Shown: positions 1 to 5,627 of the stretch, piece by piece
How the letters are laid out: each line of letters opens with the position of its first letter
Position numbering within the stretch: the stretch's first letter is position 1
DNA from: Methylococcales bacterium
Lineage (GTDB): Bacteria; Pseudomonadota; Gammaproteobacteria; Methylococcales; Methylomonadaceae
NCBI GenBank assembly: GCA_028713055.1
Contig: JAQTOX010000004.1
Span: 1-47,509 of the forward strand
DNA: 47,509 bases
Direction: 5' to 3'
Program-made: the position numbers and the translations under genes
The notes under the pieces: model-generated
Told to the model about the DNA's origin: nothing
Databases searched by the model: none
What the model saw: only the letters and a program-made list of their open reading frames with translations

Positions 1-222
1 CACTCGTGGGGTGATTTTTCTTGTGCTGGATTTGGGCGAACTTTTATACACAGGCTTTGGTCTGATAAAACCTTGTTTTAACAATTCATCGGTTAGAATC
101 TCAAAAACCGCCCCGCCGTAACCGTCCCCATTTCCCCAAATGAAACCAAGTAAATCACCGTACTTTTCTACAATCTCGCTGAGACAGTCATTTGCCGCTC
201 TTTCTTTTGCAAGGCAATCCAT
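1..222 (-). CDS. Partial hypothetical prophage protein (N-terminal 74 residues)
   Basis: An open frame on the minus strand runs off the left edge of the window after 74 codons with no stop. It starts at an ATG (220-222) one base after the stop of the upstream gene. The visible protein begins MDCLAKERAANDCLSEIVEK and has a Gly-rich stretch (GNGDGYGGAVFE) followed by a basic tail. I do not recognise the family. It is the last visible gene of the leftward operon that starts with the phage repressor, so it is probably expressed in the lysogen. No function can be given. Confidence 0.5.
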   Translation of the reverse strand, partial: MDCLAKERAANDCLSEIVEKYGDLLGFIWGNGDGYGGAVFEILTDELLKQGFIRPKPVYKSSPKSSTRKITPRV

Positions 223-223
223 T

Positions 224-538
224 TTATCCACCAATAACGGTTTCGTAATAAAGCTCTGTGACTTCAATGTAATAGGTCACGGGCGTTCTATCCCAATCAA
301 TTTTAATCAATCCCAATTCATCTAAATTTTGAAATCGTGCAATTGTTGGACTTGGATGATGCGATTTCATTAACGGACAGCTCGCTTTAAATTCTTCAAA
401 ATCAAACGGCGCATTTTTATCGCTTCTGCCTCGAAAAAGGTAATCAAGCAAGTACCAATCAGAAATGTCCGTTCTGTTATGGAAACCTGCTTGAATAACA
501 CCTTGCTGAAAGAGTGAAAAAACTACAGGAATAGACAT
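224..538 (-). CDS. Hypothetical protein, leftward lysogeny operon
   Basis: A 104-residue protein beginning MSIPVVFSLFQQ. Its ATG lies one base after the stop of the chimeric antitoxin gene, so translation is probably coupled. The middle part (KASCPLMKSHHPSPTIARFQ) followed by a short helix and two beta-like stretches could be a small winged helix, but this is only an impression. There is no signal peptide or membrane segment. I do not recognise the family. Its place behind repressor, toxin and antitoxin suggests a gene expressed in the lysogenic state. Confidence 0.6.
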   Translation of the reverse strand: MSIPVVFSLFQQGVIQAGFHNRTDISDWYLLDYLFRGRSDKNAPFDFEEFKASCPLMKSHHPSPTIARFQNLDELGLIKIDWDRTPVTYYIEVTELYYETVIGG

Positions 539-539
539 A

Positions 540-899
540 TCAAGCCGCCATTCTCAAATCACCTTGTTGCTTGGACACAGAACGCTCACGTTTAAATGCC
601 ACACCTTTTGCCTTTGCAATGTAACCCAAGGCGTGTATCAATTCGGTTTTGTCGCCGTCTTCTAAAACTTGCGCGAGATATTCGGTAATGGCTTCATTGC
701 TATCGAGCAATTTCACCATATCAAACGGCACTAATTTTTTACGCAATGCGTTTAACCCTTTGGCTTGTGCTATCACTTGACCGTTTTGGCTTAACTTAAC
801 CGTTGCCTGATTCAAATAATCATCTGAAAATTCTGGCGTGTCATCGTCATCTATCCAATCATCTAATGAAAGGGCTGTATTTTGTAATTTCGCGTTCAT
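540..899 (-). CDS. Chimeric antitoxin: BrnA-like N-terminus joined to HI1420/HigA-like segment
   Basis: A 119-residue protein in the antitoxin position directly after brnT, overlapping it by 41 bases as brnA usually does. Residues about 12-45 (WIDDDDTPEFSDDYLNQAT and following) match the acidic start of BrnA antitoxins. Residues about 52-100 (LVPFDMVKLLDSNEAITEYL, then ALGYIAKAKG) instead resemble the start of HI1420-family addiction-module antidotes, which are HigA-like. The helix-turn-helix expected after AKAKG is missing and replaced by a short basic tail. The usual BrnA ribbon-helix-helix is also absent. What I see is the two motif sets; the fusion is inference. It may neutralise BrnT without binding DNA, leaving operon control to the phage repressor. 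Confidence 0.6.
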   Translation of the reverse strand: MNAKLQNTALSLDDWIDDDDTPEFSDDYLNQATVKLSQNGQVIAQAKGLNALRKKLVPFDMVKLLDSNEAITEYLAQVLEDGDKTELIHALGYIAKAKGVAFKRERSVSKQQGDLRMAA

Positions 900-1131
900 T
901 GGCTTTTCTCATGCTAATTATTCGGCGATTTTCGCCGCGTTGTGTCCACGTTATGACCATCATGCGGTCGTCTAATAATCCAAACGACACGATTCGACAT
1001 TCGCCGTAATCTTCACGGGTGTCTTCAATGTCTAAGGTTTTTCCTAAAAACACCCGCTCACAATCCGCAAAATCTAATCCGCGCTTTTCGAGTGTGAGCT
1101 GACGTTTTTCGTCGTTCCATTCGAGCATCAA
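859..1131 (-). CDS. brnT: BrnT-family ribonuclease toxin
   Basis: A 90-residue BrnT toxin of a type II toxin-antitoxin system. BrnT folds like RelE and is known to cleave RNA. The sequence shows the family pattern: LEWNDEKRQLTLEKRGLDF at the start, then ERVF, DTREDYGECR, the central ITWTQRGENRR and the closing ISMRKANEREI. Length is normal. The ATG overlaps the stop of the repressor gene by four bases, so toxin expression is tied to the repressor messenger. The downstream antitoxin gene starts inside it. The unusual point is that the pair sits in a phage lysogeny operon, where it could stabilise the prophage or act against other phages. Confidence 0.85.
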   Translation of the reverse strand: MMLEWNDEKRQLTLEKRGLDFADCERVFLGKTLDIEDTREDYGECRIVSFGLLDDRMMVITWTQRGENRRIISMRKANEREITKYSPFIR

Positions 1132-1529
1132 GCCGCCTGTCTCATATCATTCATGTTTTCTCCGAACCGCCGCTGCATATCACAGATGAACTTTTTGTCT
1201 TCAACAGCAGAAAAAACCTCCTGTTGTCGACGGTCGTCCAAACTTAAATACATCTCCAGCATTTTCTTTGCCTTGCCGTCCAGTATCGAATCATTCGCCC
1301 CGCCCCCCTTCAACATCGTCCCTTCGCCTGTTAAGAGCCAGTCTAAAGATACGTTTTTTTCTTGGGCGATTTGAATACAAATCGTATGCGGAACTGAATT
1401 TCTTTGTCGCCATGCGCTGATAGTCGGCTTAGAAACGCCTAAAATTTCAGCTAATTCTAAATCTGTTTTTACGTTAAGTAATTGTTTTAAACGGGTTATT
1501 ACGTTTTCTGCGCTTATTTCAGAATACAT
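1128..1529 (-). CDS. CI-like phage repressor (HTH only, no peptidase domain)
   Basis: A 133-residue repressor of the phage CI N-terminal HTH family. I chose the ATG at 1529 because an AGGAG sequence lies 9 bases upstream; a longer frame from 1559 would lack this site. The HTH is at residues about 22-42 (LELAEILGVSKPTISAWRQR), followed by the typical VSLDWLLTGEG. The C-terminal part is short and shows no S24/LexA peptidase domain, so induction by RecA self-cleavage seems unlikely and an antirepressor may be used. It is the first gene of a leftward operon with brnT and the chimeric antitoxin. Its promoter faces the early promoter across a shared palindrome. Confidence 0.8.
   Translation of the reverse strand: MYSEISAENVITRLKQLLNVKTDLELAEILGVSKPTISAWRQRNSVPHTICIQIAQEKNVSLDWLLTGEGTMLKGGGANDSILDGKAKKMLEMYLSLDDRRQQEVFSAVEDKKFICDMQRRFGENMNDMRQAA
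1373..1387. promoter_or_regulatory. Intragenic copy of the repressor operator
   Basis: The 15-base sequence GAATACAAATCGTAT occurs here inside the repressor coding region and again at 1552-1566 in the divergent promoter region. The core is an imperfect palindrome (ATAC, spacer, GTAT). A chance exact repeat of this length so close by is unlikely, so I read it as a second repressor site, possibly for looping or a roadblock. Confidence 0.5.
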
Positions 1530-1544
1530 TTTATATTTCTCCTG

Positions 1545-1582
1545 TTGACCTGAATACAAATCGTATTTAGACTATGTCCAAC
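1545..1582. promoter_or_regulatory. Overlapping divergent promoters with repressor operator
   Basis: Rightward promoter: TTGACC (1545-1550), a 17-base spacer, then TAGACT (1568-1573). The palindrome AATAC-AAATC-GTATT fills the spacer. Leftward promoter on the minus strand: TTGGAC (1582-1577), 17 bases, then TGTATT (1559-1554), so the same palindrome covers its -10 element. One repressor bound at 1552-1566 would therefore block both promoters, the usual design of a lysogeny switch. The elements are seen; the regulation is inferred. Confidence 0.6.
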
Positions 1583-1627
1583 GTACCCAAATTAGGTATC
1601 ACTTAATCATAAACTTAAAGGTGGTAA

Positions 1628-1846
1628 ATGCAACAGAAACAAGGGCTACAGGCAAAAAAAGATTTTAAAGAACGGCTCAAAAAAATTCGTTCAGGATTTT
1701 TAGATAACGACTCAAGTTTGAATGCGTTTTGTAAGCAACAAGGATTTGATTATGCCAATACAAGGAAATCAATTTTAGGGATTAAAAAAGGCAAAAAAGC
1801 TCAAGAAATCGCCAAAATTGCTGAAGAAGCATCGAAAGGAAAGTAA
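1628..1846 (+). CDS. Small Cro/CII-like DNA-binding regulator
   Basis: A 72-residue basic protein, first gene of the rightward operon, with a good ribosome site (AAAGGTGG) before its ATG. Residues about 28-55 (DSSLNAFCKQQGFDYANTRK) look like a helix-turn-helix with a recognition helix rich in Asn, Arg and Lys. Its position, opposite the CI-like repressor and immediately before the replication genes, is that of Cro or CII in lambdoid phages. The stop is directly followed by the ATG of the next gene, so the two are co-translated. Exact family not recognised; the regulator role comes from context. Confidence 0.6.
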   Translation: MQQKQGLQAKKDFKERLKKIRSGFLDNDSSLNAFCKQQGFDYANTRKSILGIKKGKKAQEIAKIAEEASKGK

Positions 1847-2686
1847 ATGGCAACGCAACATTATTTCGATGTCGATGAGGCGGTTAAGTATGGGGTCGAG
1901 TGTTCTATTTTGTTATCGAACATTAGGTTTTGGCTTCAAAAGAACAAAGCGAATGGTGTGCATATTTATGATGGTTTTTACTGGACATACAACAGTGCAG
2001 AAGCCTACGAAAATTTGTTTCCTTACATGAAACGCAGGTCGATTTCTAACTACCTAAAAACTTTGTGCGATAACGGGATTTTAAAAACTGGCAATTACAA
2101 CAAGCTAAAAATTGATAAGACATATTGGTACACGATACCGCTTGAATTTTCCGTTGATTTAGCTTGCAAGCCAGAAGATTCAACGACAGGCAAAAATTGC
2201 CAATGGACAGGCAAAAATTGCCAATGGACAGGCAAAAATTGCCAATGGACAGGCAAAAATTGCCAATGGACAGGCAAAAATTGCCAACCATTACCAGATA
2301 GTAAACAACAGATATTAAACACAGATAGTAAACCTAAAGAAATTACTACTACGCCCACGCAAGATTTTGAAAAATTTGTACCGCCAGACGAATGTGAATT
2401 GACGGTTGAGAAATTAGGCGGAGAGATGCAAGCGTGTTTTGAGTGGGCAAAGGAACATGACTTTTGGAACTTTGTTGCTCACGAATCGATTAGTAAATTT
2501 TTGAAGTTATACAGCAGTAAAAAACCAGACGGATTACGTCAGCAATTTGAACGGCGCAACGATGTTAAACAACCAACAAAGGTAAAAAATAATGGTAAAT
2601 CTAACGCAGCACCAGACACACGGCACTACAGTGACCCCAGTTATTACGATAACGACATTTCGGAAGGATTTAGAACCAGCCTCTGA
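1847..2686 (+). CDS. Phage replication initiator, lambda O-like, containing the origin
   Basis: A 279-residue protein. Residues about 1-105 form a winged-helix DNA-binding part like phage replisome organisers (FDVDEAVKYGVECSILLSNI, then RRSISNYLKTLCDNGIL). The middle has five near-identical seven-residue repeats (TGKNCQW) encoded by 21-base iterons. The C-terminal part (residues about 175-279) should bind the helicase loader encoded next. The layout of HTH, iterons and loader-binding domain is that of lambda O, where the origin lies inside the gene. The start follows the stop of the small regulator directly, with GAAAGGAAAG upstream. Initiator identity is strong from layout, although direct family similarity to O was not tested. 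Confidence 0.75.
   Translation: MATQHYFDVDEAVKYGVECSILLSNIRFWLQKNKANGVHIYDGFYWTYNSAEAYENLFPYMKRRSISNYLKTLCDNGILKTGNYNKLKIDKTYWYTIPLEFSVDLACKPEDSTTGKNCQWTGKNCQWTGKNCQWTGKNCQWTGKNCQPLPDSKQQILNTDSKPKEITTTPTQDFEKFVPPDECELTVEKLGGEMQACFEWAKEHDFWNFVAHESISKFLKLYSSKKPDGLRQQFERRNDVKQPTKVKNNGKSNAAPDTRHYSDPSYYDNDISEGFRTSL
2186..2290. repeat. Five 21-bp iterons of the phage origin
   Basis: Units start at 2186, 2207, 2228, 2249 and 2270. Four are identical and the fifth loses its last three bases. Each holds the inverted repeat GGCAA-AAA-TTGCC, the form expected for a dimer-binding initiator site. They are in frame in the initiator gene and encode a Thr-Gly-Lys-Asn-Cys-Gln-Trp repeat. The lambda origin has four such iterons inside O, so I read these as initiator binding sites. 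Confidence 0.75.
2295..2333. repeat. Three AT-rich 12-mers, probable DNA-unwinding element
   Basis: CAGATAGTAAAC (2295-2306), CAGATATTAAAC (2309-2320) and CAGATAGTAAAC (2322-2333) follow the iterons directly at 13- to 14-base spacing. An AT-rich repeat block beside iterons is the standard place where initiator binding opens the duplex. Together with the iterons this makes a compact candidate origin from 2186 to about 2350. Confidence 0.6.
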
Positions 2687-2699
2687 ACGCCTTGAAAAG

Positions 2700-3530
2700 A
2701 TGCAATCGGTGGGTGATGTATTAAAAAATTATTTCGGTGAAATCAATGCTCACGTCGGAGAACAAAAAAATATAACGTGCGATTCACACGGTGAGCGTGT
2801 AGCGACTGTTATTGCGAGTTTTGGCAAGAAACGTATCTATTCGAGTTGTTCGGCGTGTGTAGAGCTTGAAAAGCAGAAAGAATTGGACAAAGAAGCAAGG
2901 CAACGACAAGCCATCGTGCAAAAAAAATTAAATGCGGCTGGCATTCCGAAGTTTTACGCACAAAAAAACTTTGATGCTTTCGACGATTCTTTTAACACCG
3001 AAGCGCGAAATGCAAAAAAGTCTTTTCAAGCGTACGCGCAATTTATTAACGTAGATACTTGCGGTTTTTTGGTTGGGTATGGCGCGACAGGAACAGGTAA
3101 AACGCATCTAGCTATTGCCGTTGCACATAGCGTGATAACACGCTACACCGTCGCCTACATGATGGCTAGCGACATTATTCGCGCAATCCGTGAAACATGG
3201 TCACGCAACAGCACTAAAACAGAAAACCAAGTTTTGTATGAATTGGCTGATGTTGATTTGCTAATTATCGATGAAGTAGGCGTGCAGTTCGGGACAGAAT
3301 CTGAGCAAAACCATTTGTTTGAAGTCATCAACAAGCGAATTTTAGATTTAAAGACGACGATTATTTTAACTAACTTGGTGTTAGACAGCGGAGATGGCAG
3401 AAATTTACGCACGTTTTTAGGTGAACGAACTTACGACAGGCTAAAAGAAGTCGCTACCACAGTTCGATTTAACTGGGGGTCATATCGTGGCACAAACAAA
3501 TTTACACAACCACAAGGGGAAATGAGATAA
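2700..3530 (+). CDS. DnaC-like replicative helicase loader
   Basis: A 276-residue AAA+ ATPase that loads the host DnaB helicase at the phage origin, the role of lambda P or DnaC. It has Walker A (GATGTGKTHLA), Walker B (LLIIDEVG) and a DnaC-like N-terminus (MQSVGDVLKNYF). A probable zinc site lies in residues about 25-60 (CDSHG, then CSACVE). I chose the ATG at 2700, 14 bases after the initiator stop, because it matches the family start. An earlier ATG at 2592 would add 36 unrelated residues overlapping the initiator. It sits directly after the initiator, as expected for a loader-initiator pair. Confidence 0.85.
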   Translation: MQSVGDVLKNYFGEINAHVGEQKNITCDSHGERVATVIASFGKKRIYSSCSACVELEKQKELDKEARQRQAIVQKKLNAAGIPKFYAQKNFDAFDDSFNTEARNAKKSFQAYAQFINVDTCGFLVGYGATGTGKTHLAIAVAHSVITRYTVAYMMASDIIRAIRETWSRNSTKTENQVLYELADVDLLIIDEVGVQFGTESEQNHLFEVINKRILDLKTTIILTNLVLDSGDGRNLRTFLGERTYDRLKEVATTVRFNWGSYRGTNKFTQPQGEMR

Positions 3531-3571
3531 GTATTGAAACAACTAATGAACAGATTAACAAAGCAGCAGCG

Positions 3572-3778
3572 TTGATTAAATCGTTCAAAGTGACAAAAAA
3601 CGAAAAGGGTGAAACCGAATTAGCGCAGGAATCGCCCACGCTGGAACAGAAAATTTCAACGGCAATTGGTGGTCACGAAGTGGAAGAAATTAAGAATGTA
3701 ATGATGGCGGTACTTCTTCGAATCATGGGATTTGAAAGATTTATTCGCATGGTAACAGGCGAATATCGTAACTATTGA
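3572..3778 (+). CDS. Small hypothetical phage protein (start uncertain)
   Basis: A 68-residue reading if translation starts at the TTG at 3572. The frame stays open upstream to about 3530, and no ATG is available, so the real start may be an earlier unusual codon placed just after the loader gene. The protein is charged at the start (KVTKNEKGETELAQE) with a hydrophobic C-terminal helix (VMMAVLLRIMGFERFIRMV). Spacing and strand fit the early operon. No family recognised. Confidence 0.45.
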   Translation: MIKSFKVTKNEKGETELAQESPTLEQKISTAIGGHEVEEIKNVMMAVLLRIMGFERFIRMVTGEYRNY

Positions 3779-3801
3779 TTTTGTGACATAAAAAGCAGTA
3801 A

Positions 3802-3831
3802 CGCGGTGCAATCCAACAGGAAATCACCGCG
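3802..3831 (+). other. Stem-loop after the helicase-loader block
   Basis: CGCGGTG (3802-3808) pairs with CACCGCG (3825-3831) around a 16-base loop. No U-run follows, so it is not a plain terminator. It is the first of a series of intergenic hairpins in this operon and may be a processing or stability element. Confidence 0.4.
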
Positions 3832-3871
3832 CCTAAAACCATATAAAAAGTAAGTTATTTAAGCGTTCAAC

Positions 3872-3979
3872 GAGCGTTTAAATCAGTTACAAACGCTCTT
3901 TAACAATTTGGCAGTCATACGGGGAATTAACCCAAACCACCTGATAAGGTCTCGCACCAATAAGCGACAGGCGTATGAC
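3872..3979 (+). promoter_or_regulatory. boxA-like sequence in a structured RNA leader
   Basis: CGCTCTTTAACA (3894-3905) closely matches the boxA antitermination signal known from rRNA leaders and lambda nut sites. Its first bases lie in the 3' arm of a hairpin formed by GAGCGTTT (3872-3879) and AAACGCTC (3891-3898). Directly downstream GTCATACG (3914-3921) can pair with CGTATGAC (3972-3979) and close a structured region. The stretch 3779-4069 has no gene. Antitermination is inferred, helped by the many hairpins and terminators downstream in the same operon. A weak terminator is the alternative. Confidence 0.4.
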
Positions 3980-3999
3980 GAAAGGAAGTAACAAGCGTT

Positions 4000-4030
4000 T
4001 TGAGCTATTCGGAATTTCATGATAGCTCAA
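4000..4030 (+). other. Stem-loop of a repeated motif, copy 1
   Basis: TTGAGCTA pairs with TAGCTCAA, framed by AAGCGTT before and TGCGGTT after. The same frame is found around a different stem at 4486-4530. Both copies lie shortly before a ribosome site, here that of the lipoprotein gene. Confidence 0.5.
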
Positions 4031-4069
4031 TGCGGTTGCAATTTCGCAGTCGTAAATTTTGGAGAATTC

Positions 4070-4480
4070 ATGAAGAAAATTATTACCGTGTTACTAAGCC
4101 TTTTCGCTCTTACCGTTATTGGCTGTAGTGGAAAAGATGAATTGTCGTTTGATTCTGTCGAATCTGCGCGTGTTCAAGCGAATGAAAATAGTGAATTCAA
4201 TGCTAAATCATTTCGTCAATCACACGCTGAATATGCGGCTTATTCAATTTCAATGCGTGGTGATTCAACACAATCCGCCAAATGTGGTCAAGGTGATGGT
4301 TGGGCAAGCATCGATTTAGTAAAGGTCGATGAAGGAAAGAAAATTCCATTGAAATGTTCAACCGTTTCAGCCGCTACGGGATGTATGACGGACATTGATT
4401 TCAAACAGCGTTCATACGCAGGTCAAGATGGTAAATGTGACGACTCGATCCCGTTTCCATTACCAAAAATTCAAAAATAA
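4070..4480 (+). CDS. Phage-encoded lipoprotein
   Basis: A 136-residue lipoprotein. I chose the ATG at 4070 because it gives a clean signal peptide (MKKIITVLLSLFALTVIGCS) with a lipobox ending at Cys19 and has GGAG upstream; an earlier ATG would hide the signal. The mature part has four cysteines (around SAKCGQG, LKCST, TGCMT and GKCDD) that could form two disulfides in the periplasm. It lies in the early operon among small unknown genes. Phage lipoproteins are often superinfection-exclusion or lysogenic-conversion factors, but nothing here proves that role. Family not recognised. Confidence 0.65.
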   Translation: MKKIITVLLSLFALTVIGCSGKDELSFDSVESARVQANENSEFNAKSFRQSHAEYAAYSISMRGDSTQSAKCGQGDGWASIDLVKVDEGKKIPLKCSTVSAATGCMTDIDFKQRSYAGQDGKCDDSIPFPLPKIQK

Positions 4481-4492
4481 GTTGTAAGCGTT

Positions 4493-4523
4493 TTGAACTG
4501 GTAACAATTTTTTACCAGTTCAA
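4493..4523 (+). other. Stem-loop of a repeated motif, copy 2
   Basis: TTGAACTGGTAA pairs with TTACCAGTTCAA (12 base pairs). It is framed by AAGCGTT and CGCGGTT like the hairpin at 4000-4030, yet the stem sequence differs and remains paired. It precedes the AGGAG ribosome site of the small CCCH protein. Confidence 0.5.
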
Positions 4524-4552
4524 CGCGGTTATTACTTAACAGGAGAAAAACC

Positions 4553-4675
4553 ATGAATATCAGGCATAACCGATGTTCCGCGAAAACAAAAAATGGGAAG
4601 CAATGCTCACGCATGGCGAAAGAATTTATATACCCGGTGCATTTGTGTCACCAACACTCCCCTAAACGCCTTTAG
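4553..4675 (+). CDS. 40-residue putative zinc-binding CCCH protein
   Basis: A short frame with a strong ribosome site (AGGAG) 6 bases before its ATG. The product starts MNIRHNRCSAKTKNGKQCSR and ends with LCHQHSP. The spacing of Cys8, Cys18, Cys32 and His35 is like that of small phage zinc-knuckle proteins of the DUF5763 type. The stop is 8 bases before the next start. It is too short for most gene finders, so it is easily missed. The metal site is inferred from the residue pattern. Confidence 0.55.
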   Translation: MNIRHNRCSAKTKNGKQCSRMAKEFIYPVHLCHQHSPKRL

Positions 4676-4683
4676 GAAGCAGC

Positions 4684-4893
4684 ATGAAAACTTACGAATA
4701 CCTCGCACGCTTAGTGTTAATCGAGGCGGCAATGAAACTGAACTTGAAAGTCGTCATGCAATACGATCATGAAACGGAAGGCGATGCTTCACGCAATTAC
4801 TGTGCGTTGGACACACTAAAAAACGGTTTGATTTTTGAAATAGAGGAATTTCAGTTCAGAAATCCACTTGATGTGATAGGAGCGACAGCATGA
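4684..4893 (+). CDS. Hypothetical phage protein
   Basis: A 69-residue protein starting MKTYEYLARLVLIEAAMKLN, preceded by AGGAAGC. An amphipathic N-terminal helix is followed by an acidic region (QYDHETEGDA) and a beta-like end. Its stop overlaps the next start by four bases (ATGA), so the two are coupled. No family recognised. Confidence 0.55.
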   Translation: MKTYEYLARLVLIEAAMKLNLKVVMQYDHETEGDASRNYCALDTLKNGLIFEIEEFQFRNPLDVIGATA

Positions 4894-5207
4894 GCGAACC
4901 AAACACTTATCGACGTTTAATTGAAGTTTTGCAGTACGTCATTCAAGCCGAACACACGCATTTTACTGAAACGTTTTGTCGAGATGATTCGGCGGAAGCA
5001 ATGGAAGATGCTTTTACAGACGATGAAATTCAAAACATCTACAAATCGGCAAAGTTGGCGTATTGGGATTTACTAGACAACGCTAAGCGTTACGGATTGG
5101 TAGATTTGAATGAAGAAAAGAAGCTCGAAGCATCCGTGATTAACGCTGAAATCTTTTTATGCGAAAAGAAACTGAAATTGCTGCAACACAAGCGGGAAAC
5201 GCTATAA
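4890..5207 (+). CDS. Hypothetical phage protein, mostly helical
   Basis: A 105-residue protein, translationally coupled to the preceding gene. It is rich in Glu, Lys and Leu and ends in a likely coiled coil (NAEIFLCEKKLKLLQHKRET). The middle (DDEIQNIYKSAKLAYWDLL) also looks helical. There is no signal or membrane segment. It ends 13 bases before a strong hairpin. No family recognised. Confidence 0.55.
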   Translation: MSEPNTYRRLIEVLQYVIQAEHTHFTETFCRDDSAEAMEDAFTDDEIQNIYKSAKLAYWDLLDNAKRYGLVDLNEEKKLEASVINAEIFLCEKKLKLLQHKRETL

Positions 5208-5220
5208 CAGACAGTAAAAA

Positions 5221-5250
5221 GCCGTTGTGCTGTTCACGCAGTACAACGGC
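5221..5250 (+). other. Strong intergenic stem-loop
   Basis: GCCGTTGTGCTG pairs with CAGTACAACGGC (12 pairs, one wobble) around TTCACG. An A-run lies before it and none of the U-run type after it on the plus strand, so it would terminate only minus-strand transcripts. On the rightward messenger it is more likely a processing or stability hairpin. Confidence 0.5.
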
Positions 5251-5280
5251 TAAACACTTAACAAAATATCGAGGCAAATC

Positions 5281-5430
5281 ATGTCACAAAAACACAAAAA
5301 AATCATCTTGCAATACAAATCACGTCGTGAAATGACCGAAGCAATCGGTCGGATGCGTCAAATGACCCGCGACTTTATGGCGGACATTCAAACGATTACC
5401 AACAGTTATGGAGGACATTATGGACGATGA
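5281..5430 (+). CDS. 49-residue basic hypothetical protein
   Basis: A small frame with ATG at 5281, preceded by GAGGCAAATC. The product is strongly basic (MSQKHKKIILQYKSRREMTE) with a methionine-rich helix (AIGRMRQMTRDFMADIQ). Its end overlaps the next small gene by 11 bases. Basic charge suggests nucleic-acid contact, but no family is recognised. Confidence 0.45.
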   Translation: MSQKHKKIILQYKSRREMTEAIGRMRQMTRDFMADIQTITNSYGGHYGR

Positions 5431-5539
5431 CGACGATTTTGACGGCTGTGATTATTACGCCGACGATGAAGAAGAACGGCACGGTCGAAATTTCGATTGC
5501 GACCGCTGCGACCCACCAGGCTTTATGCCGTGCGAATAA
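5420..5539 (+). CDS. 39-residue acidic Cys-rich protein
   Basis: Starts at the ATG at 5420 with a clear ribosome site (GGAGGACATT). The product opens with six residues MDDDDD and has CDRC near its end (FDCDRCDPPGFMPCE), giving four cysteines, so a small zinc-ribbon-like fold is possible. It is followed by a terminator. The neighbouring basic gene overlaps it, making a basic-acidic pair that could interact. Function unknown. Confidence 0.45.
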   Translation: MDDDDDFDGCDYYADDEEERHGRNFDCDRCDPPGFMPCE

Positions 5540-5571
5540 AATTTAACGCGACCTTACCTTCGCAACCACTC

Positions 5572-5606
5572 GCCCTGTATTGAGCAATTAAACGGGGCAT
5601 TTTTTT
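5572..5606 (+). terminator. Rho-independent terminator
   Basis: GCCCTGT (5572-5578) pairs with ACGGGGC (5592-5598), with one wobble pair, followed by ATTTTTTT. It closes the block of small early genes. Confidence 0.75.
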
Positions 5607-5627
5607 ACTTTAACAAAGAGAATTATC

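Noticed and set aside
1-600. Left attachment site of the phage element
   Set aside because: I looked for a copy of the tRNA-Thr 3' end near the left edge on both strands and saw none. The element probably continues beyond the window.
2186-2290. Tandem repeats as a CRISPR array
   Set aside because: The units are directly joined without spacers, are in frame in a replication gene and encode a regular peptide repeat. Iterons explain them better.
2046-2358. Two minus-strand frames across the iterons
   Set aside because: They owe their length to the repeat itself, have no ribosome site and oppose a well-supported gene.
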